From the NCBI GenBank assembly GCA_023460715.1, contig JAEWPH010000053.1:1-7282 (forward strand): DNA of 7,282 nucleotides. Reading direction: 5' to 3'. Of this stretch, positions 4,612-7,282 are shown piece by piece. How positions within the stretch are numbered: the first letter of the stretch is position 1; every line of letters begins with the position of its first letter. Position numbers and translations under genes: made by a program. The notes below the pieces were generated by a model that was given only the letters and a program-made list of their open reading frames with translations, made no database searches and was not told the origin of the DNA. Origin of the DNA: Pseudomonadota bacterium (GTDB lineage: Bacteria > Pseudomonadota > Gammaproteobacteria > Burkholderiales > Burkholderiaceae_C).

Positions 4612-6306
4612 TCACTCCGCCGGCGCCCGCAGCTCCCGCCGCAGGATTTTGCCCACATTCGTCTTGGGCAGTGCGTCGCGGAACTCGATGTGCTTGGGGC
4701 GCTTGTAGCCGGTGAGATGGTCGTGGCAGTAGCGCACCAGGTCGTCTTCGGTGAGCGACGGGTCGCTGCGCACCACGAAGACCTTGATCGCCTCGCCCTG
4801 CTTGTCGTCGGCGATGCCGATGGCCGCGCATTCCAGCACGCCGGGGCACAGGCAGATGACCTGTTCCAGCTCGTTGGGAAACACGTTGAAGCCGCTCACC
4901 AGGATCATGTCCTTCTTGCGGTCGATGATGCGGGTGTAGCCGCGCTCGTCCATCACGCCCACGTCGCCGGTGCGCATGAAGCCGTCGGCGGTGAAGGCCT
5001 TGGCGTTCTCGTCGGGCTGGTTGTAGTAGCCCGCCATCACGTTCGGGCCCTTGATGCAGATCTCTCCCGCCTCCCCGATGGGCAGGCTCTCGCCCTGGTC
5101 GTTCTTGATGGCGATGTTGATGCCCGGCAGCGGCAGGCCGATGGATCCGGTGAACGCGGTGTTGTCCACCGGGTTGTTGGTGCCGATGGCGCAGGTCTCG
5201 CTCATGCCCCAGCCCTCGATCATGGTGCTGCCCGTCACCTTCTGCCACTGCTGGGCCGTGCTTTCCGAGGCCGCCATGCCGCCGGCCTGCGACACGCACA
5301 GCGGCGAGAAATCGAGCGCGCGGAACTGCGCGTTCTGCAGCAGCGCATTGAACAGCGTGTTCACCGCCGGCAGCATGTGGAAGGGCCGCTTCTTGAGCAC
5401 GGCGACGAACTTGGGGATGTCGCGCGGGTTGGGAATCAGGGTGAGGCTGGAGCCCTGGCGGATCGCCAGCAGGCACAGCGTGAGCGCGAAGATGTGGTAC
5501 AGCGGCAGCGCGGCAATCGAGTTGGCGCGGCTCACGTCGCCCACCTTGGCGAGCGCGGGGGTGAACCAGGCCTCGGCCTGCAGCGTGGCCGCGACGATGT
5601 TGCGGTGCGTGAGCACCGCGCCCTTCGACAGTCCCGTGGTGCCGCCGGTGTACTGCAGGAAGGCCGTGGAGTCGAGCGTGGCCGTGCTGGGCGCCAGCGT
5701 GCGCCCTGCGCCCTCCGCCAGCGCTTGGTTGAAGGGGGTGACCTGCCGCCCGCCGGTCAGGGGCAGTTCGTAGGCCGGCACCATCTTGGCCAGGTGGCGC
5801 ACGGCGAAGGTGATCCAGCGGCCATAGGCCGCGCCCAGCAGGTCGCCCATGGCGGCCATCACCACATGCCGGACCTGCGTGCGGTCGATGACCTCGCTGA
5901 GCGTGTGCGCGAAGTTCTCCAGGATGACGATGGCCGAGGCGCCGGAGTCCTTGAGCTGGTGCTCCAGCTCGCGGGCGGTGTACAGCGGGTTGACGTTCAC
6001 GCAGGTGTAGCCGGCGCGCAGCACGGCGGCCATGGTCACGCCGAACTGCGGCACGTTGGGCAGCATGATCGCCACGCGCGCGCCGGGCGCCAGGCCCTGG
6101 CCCTGCAGCCAGGCGCCGAGCTGGGTGGAGAGCCGGTCCAGCTCGCCGTACGACATCCACCGGTCCATGCACACCGAGAAAGGGCGGTCTGCATGCTGGC
6201 GGAACGACTCCTCCAGCAGGTGGGCGACCGAGCGGTACTGCGCGGGGTCGACGTCATGCGGTACGCCGGCGGGGTAGTGCGCCAGCCAGGGACGGGCCTG
6301 GGTCAT
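4612..6306 (-). CDS. fadD: Long-chain-fatty-acid-CoA ligase
   Basis: A 564-aa acyl-adenylate-forming enzyme that activates fatty acids with ATP and CoA at the inner membrane, feeding beta-oxidation or lipid synthesis. Motifs in order: YTGGTTGLSKG phosphate loop at 219-229, LPLYHIFALT from about 267, GWGMSET at 365-371, TGD at 446-448, DRKKDMILVSGFNVFPNELE at 462-481, and PKTNVGKILRREL with catalytic K553. NVNPLYTARELEHQLKDSGASAI near residue 104 and the overall length closely match E. coli FadD as I recall it. The start at 6306 is preferred over the ATG at 6333, because AGGAGA lies six bases upstream and the protein then begins MTQARPWLAHYPAGVP as FadDs do. Transcribed away from the PepSY-TM gene. 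No odd residues were seen. Chain-length preference cannot be read from sequence. Confidence 0.95.
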   Translation of the reverse strand: MTQARPWLAHYPAGVPHDVDPAQYRSVAHLLEESFRQHADRPFSVCMDRWMSYGELDRLSTQLGAWLQGQGLAPGARVAIMLPNVPQFGVTMAAVLRAGYTCVNVNPLYTARELEHQLKDSGASAIVILENFAHTLSEVIDRTQVRHVVMAAMGDLLGAAYGRWITFAVRHLAKMVPAYELPLTGGRQVTPFNQALAEGAGRTLAPSTATLDSTAFLQYTGGTTGLSKGAVLTHRNIVAATLQAEAWFTPALAKVGDVSRANSIAALPLYHIFALTLCLLAIRQGSSLTLIPNPRDIPKFVAVLKKRPFHMLPAVNTLFNALLQNAQFRALDFSPLCVSQAGGMAASESTAQQWQKVTGSTMIEGWGMSETCAIGTNNPVDNTAFTGSIGLPLPGINIAIKNDQGESLPIGEAGEICIKGPNVMAGYYNQPDENAKAFTADGFMRTGDVGVMDERGYTRIIDRKKDMILVSGFNVFPNELEQVICLCPGVLECAAIGIADDKQGEAIKVFVVRSDPSLTEDDLVRYCHDHLTGYKRPKHIEFRDALPKTNVGKILRRELRAPAE

Positions 6307-6312
6307 GTCTTG

Positions 6313-6318
6313 TCTCCT
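6313..6318 (-). promoter_or_regulatory. Shine-Dalgarno site of fadD
   Basis: AGGAGA on the minus strand (within AAAGGAGA), six bases before the ATG at 6306. It selects this start over the in-frame ATG nine codons upstream. Confidence 0.85.
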
Positions 6319-6406
6319 TTGCCCCATTCTCAAAGCGGGTGGCGCCGGTAGGACTCGGGGGTTTACCTAGCCACAGTCCCGCGGGCGACGCCGGGCAGGG
6401 CGCCCC

Positions 6407-6430
6407 GCACGATGGTGGCACAGATCGTGC
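6407..6430. promoter_or_regulatory. Inverted repeat between fadD and the PepSY-TM gene, candidate operator
   Basis: GCACGAT (6407-6413) and ATCGTGC (6424-6430) are perfect complements separated by ten bases. The centre-to-centre spacing of 17 bases is about one and a half helical turns. The site lies in the 245-bp divergent intergenic region about 100 bases upstream of fadD and just before the Fur-like box. A repressor dimer, for example of the TetR or GntR type, could bind here; the regulator is not identified. Confidence 0.4.
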
Positions 6431-6433
6431 AAA

Positions 6434-6450
6434 TGAGAACGACTTACAAT
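6434..6450 (+). promoter_or_regulatory. Fur-like box overlapping a -10 element of the PepSY-TM gene
   Basis: TGAGAACGACTTACA (6434-6448) matches the 7-1-7 Fur consensus TGATAAT-N-ATTATCA at 9 of 14 fixed positions and lies in a 25-base imperfect dyad bounded by GCAA and TTGC (6429-6453). TACAAT (6445-6450) is a five-of-six -10 box inside it; no good -35 is visible. Iron-dependent repression fits the PepSY-TM gene 100 bases downstream, since related genes often accompany siderophore uptake. The match is moderate. Confidence 0.45.
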
Positions 6451-6551
6451 TGCGGCCCTTCGTTTCGGGTGGTGCCTGCCGCTGTGGCGCGCCCACCGAC
6501 GTCTTCCTTCTCTTCCCGTTTCGTGCAGTCCGCCCGGCCTGGCGGCCCCTC

Positions 6552-7282
6552 ATGCTGTCCTTCAAGAATCTCTGGTTCCAGCTGCACTGGTTCATCGGCA
6601 TCACGGCCGGCACGGTGCTGATCGTCATCGGCCTGTCCGGTGCGGCCTATGCCTTTCAGGACGAGATCCTGGACTTCATCAACCCCGGCACCGCCGCCGT
6701 GCCGGTGCGCAACCAGCCCGCCCTGGCGCTGCCGCAGCTGGTCGAGGCCCTGCGCGCGCAGGGCGAGGGGCGCACCATCCAGCGCATCACCGTGTCGGCC
6801 GAGCCCGGCGCGGCCGTGCCGGTGACCCTGTTCCCCGCCGCCGGCGAGCGCCGGGGGCCGCCGCTGATGCTGGACCCGTACACCGGCGCGCGCCTGCCCG
6901 AGCGGCGCGGGGCGGAGTTCTTCGATTGGGCGCTGCGCCTGCACCGCTGGCTGCTGCTGCCGCGCGACGATGGCAAACAGATCACCGGCACCCTGGCCGC
7001 GGGGCTGCTCGTGCTGTCGTTGTCGGGCCTGTACCTGCGCTGGCCGCGCCGGCCGCTGTCGCTGCGTACCTGGCTCACGTTCGACACGCGCCTGCAGGGG
7101 CGTTCCTTCCTGTGGGGGCTGCATTCGGTCATCGGCACCTGGGCCCTGGTGGCCTATGTGGTGTTCTCGCTCACCGGCCTGTACTGGGCCTTCGATGCCG
7201 TGCGCGGCCCGGTGGACCGGCTGGCCGGCGTGCCGCCACGCGGCGCGGCGCCCGCCACGCCGGCCGCCGACCGACCGGCGGC
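6552..7282 (+). CDS. PepSY-associated TM-helix protein, PiuB-like (3' end outside window)
   Basis: The first 243 residues of an inner-membrane protein of the PepSY_TM family (COG3182 type), often linked to siderophore receptors and thought to help ferric-siderophore reduction or iron uptake. Helix 1 is at about 13-35 (FIGITAGTVLIVIGLSGAAYAF), a periplasmic PepSY-like segment at 40-125, helix 2 at 143-163 (ITGTLAAGLLVLSLSGLYLRW) and helix 3 at 190-213 (HSVIGTWALVAYVVFSLTGLYW). The histidines at the helix edges, H12, H131 (LHRWLL) and H191 (LHSVIGTW), are family-conserved positions and possible haem ligands. The frame is open to the window end; the full family is usually about 350-550 aa. The ATG at 6552 is the first suitable start but has no clear ribosome site. 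Confidence 0.88.
   Translation, partial: MLSFKNLWFQLHWFIGITAGTVLIVIGLSGAAYAFQDEILDFINPGTAAVPVRNQPALALPQLVEALRAQGEGRTIQRITVSAEPGAAVPVTLFPAAGERRGPPLMLDPYTGARLPERRGAEFFDWALRLHRWLLLPRDDGKQITGTLAAGLLVLSLSGLYLRWPRRPLSLRTWLTFDTRLQGRSFLWGLHSVIGTWALVAYVVFSLTGLYWAFDAVRGPVDRLAGVPPRGAAPATPAADRPA

Noticed and set aside
4477..6351. 624-codon open frame on the + strand
   Set aside because: Antisense to fadD, with low-complexity His/Arg/Ala composition and no domain; fadD has complete motifs and a ribosome site.
1..7282. tRNA, rRNA or riboswitch genes
   Set aside because: No tRNA-like cloverleaf, rRNA segment or known riboswitch core was recognised on reading either strand; a covariance-model scan was not possible here.

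Overview
The window looks like chromosomal DNA of a high-GC betaproteobacterium, most likely Burkholderiales/Comamonadaceae. This rests on strongly GC-biased third codon positions, a FadD-type acyl-CoA ligase, an RbsB-like sugar-binding protein behind LacI-type operators, and a PepSY-TM protein behind a Fur-like site. The assignment is inferred from gene content and style, not from a marker gene.

Layout. (1) 1-196: G-rich, gene-free DNA with a very strong G-quadruplex motif and a hairpin just downstream of the first gene. (2) 197-1150 (-): periplasmic sugar-binding protein with a promoter and overlapping palindromic LacI/GalR-type operators at 1237-1261. (3) 1606-2820 (+): seven-helix membrane diguanylate cyclase with an intact GGEEF active site and RxxD inhibitory site. 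(4) 2815-4387: the most unusual part, a small integron gene-cassette array on the minus strand. It has three good attC sites (57, 57 and 60 bp), one terminal attC with a damaged R' core, and a core site at its upstream end. There are four cassettes: a decayed ORF, a 162-aa, a 125-aa and an 89-aa protein, and the three intact products are all predicted membrane proteins of unknown function. No integrase gene lies in the window, so within these limits the array is a CALIN-type cluster (attC sites lacking an integrase). (5) 4388-4611: a dyad-rich spacer with a plausible promoter pointing into the array and what may be a degenerate long attC. (6) 4612-6306 (-): FadD-like long-chain acyl-CoA ligase. 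(7) 6307-6551: divergent regulatory region with a 7-bp inverted repeat and a Fur-like site over a -10 box. (8) 6552-7282 (+): PepSY-associated membrane protein, cut by the window end.

The flanking genes (sugar uptake, c-di-GMP signalling, fatty-acid activation, iron-linked membrane protein) are ordinary chromosomal functions and show no common pathway. The cassettes have visibly lower GC and different codon use. They sit between the 3' ends of fadD and the diguanylate cyclase gene, and the cyclase stop codon overlaps the last attC core. The most informative points are the array itself, the attC-encoded protein tails, a decayed cassette that may be a relative of its neighbour, and the candidate promoter at the array entrance.
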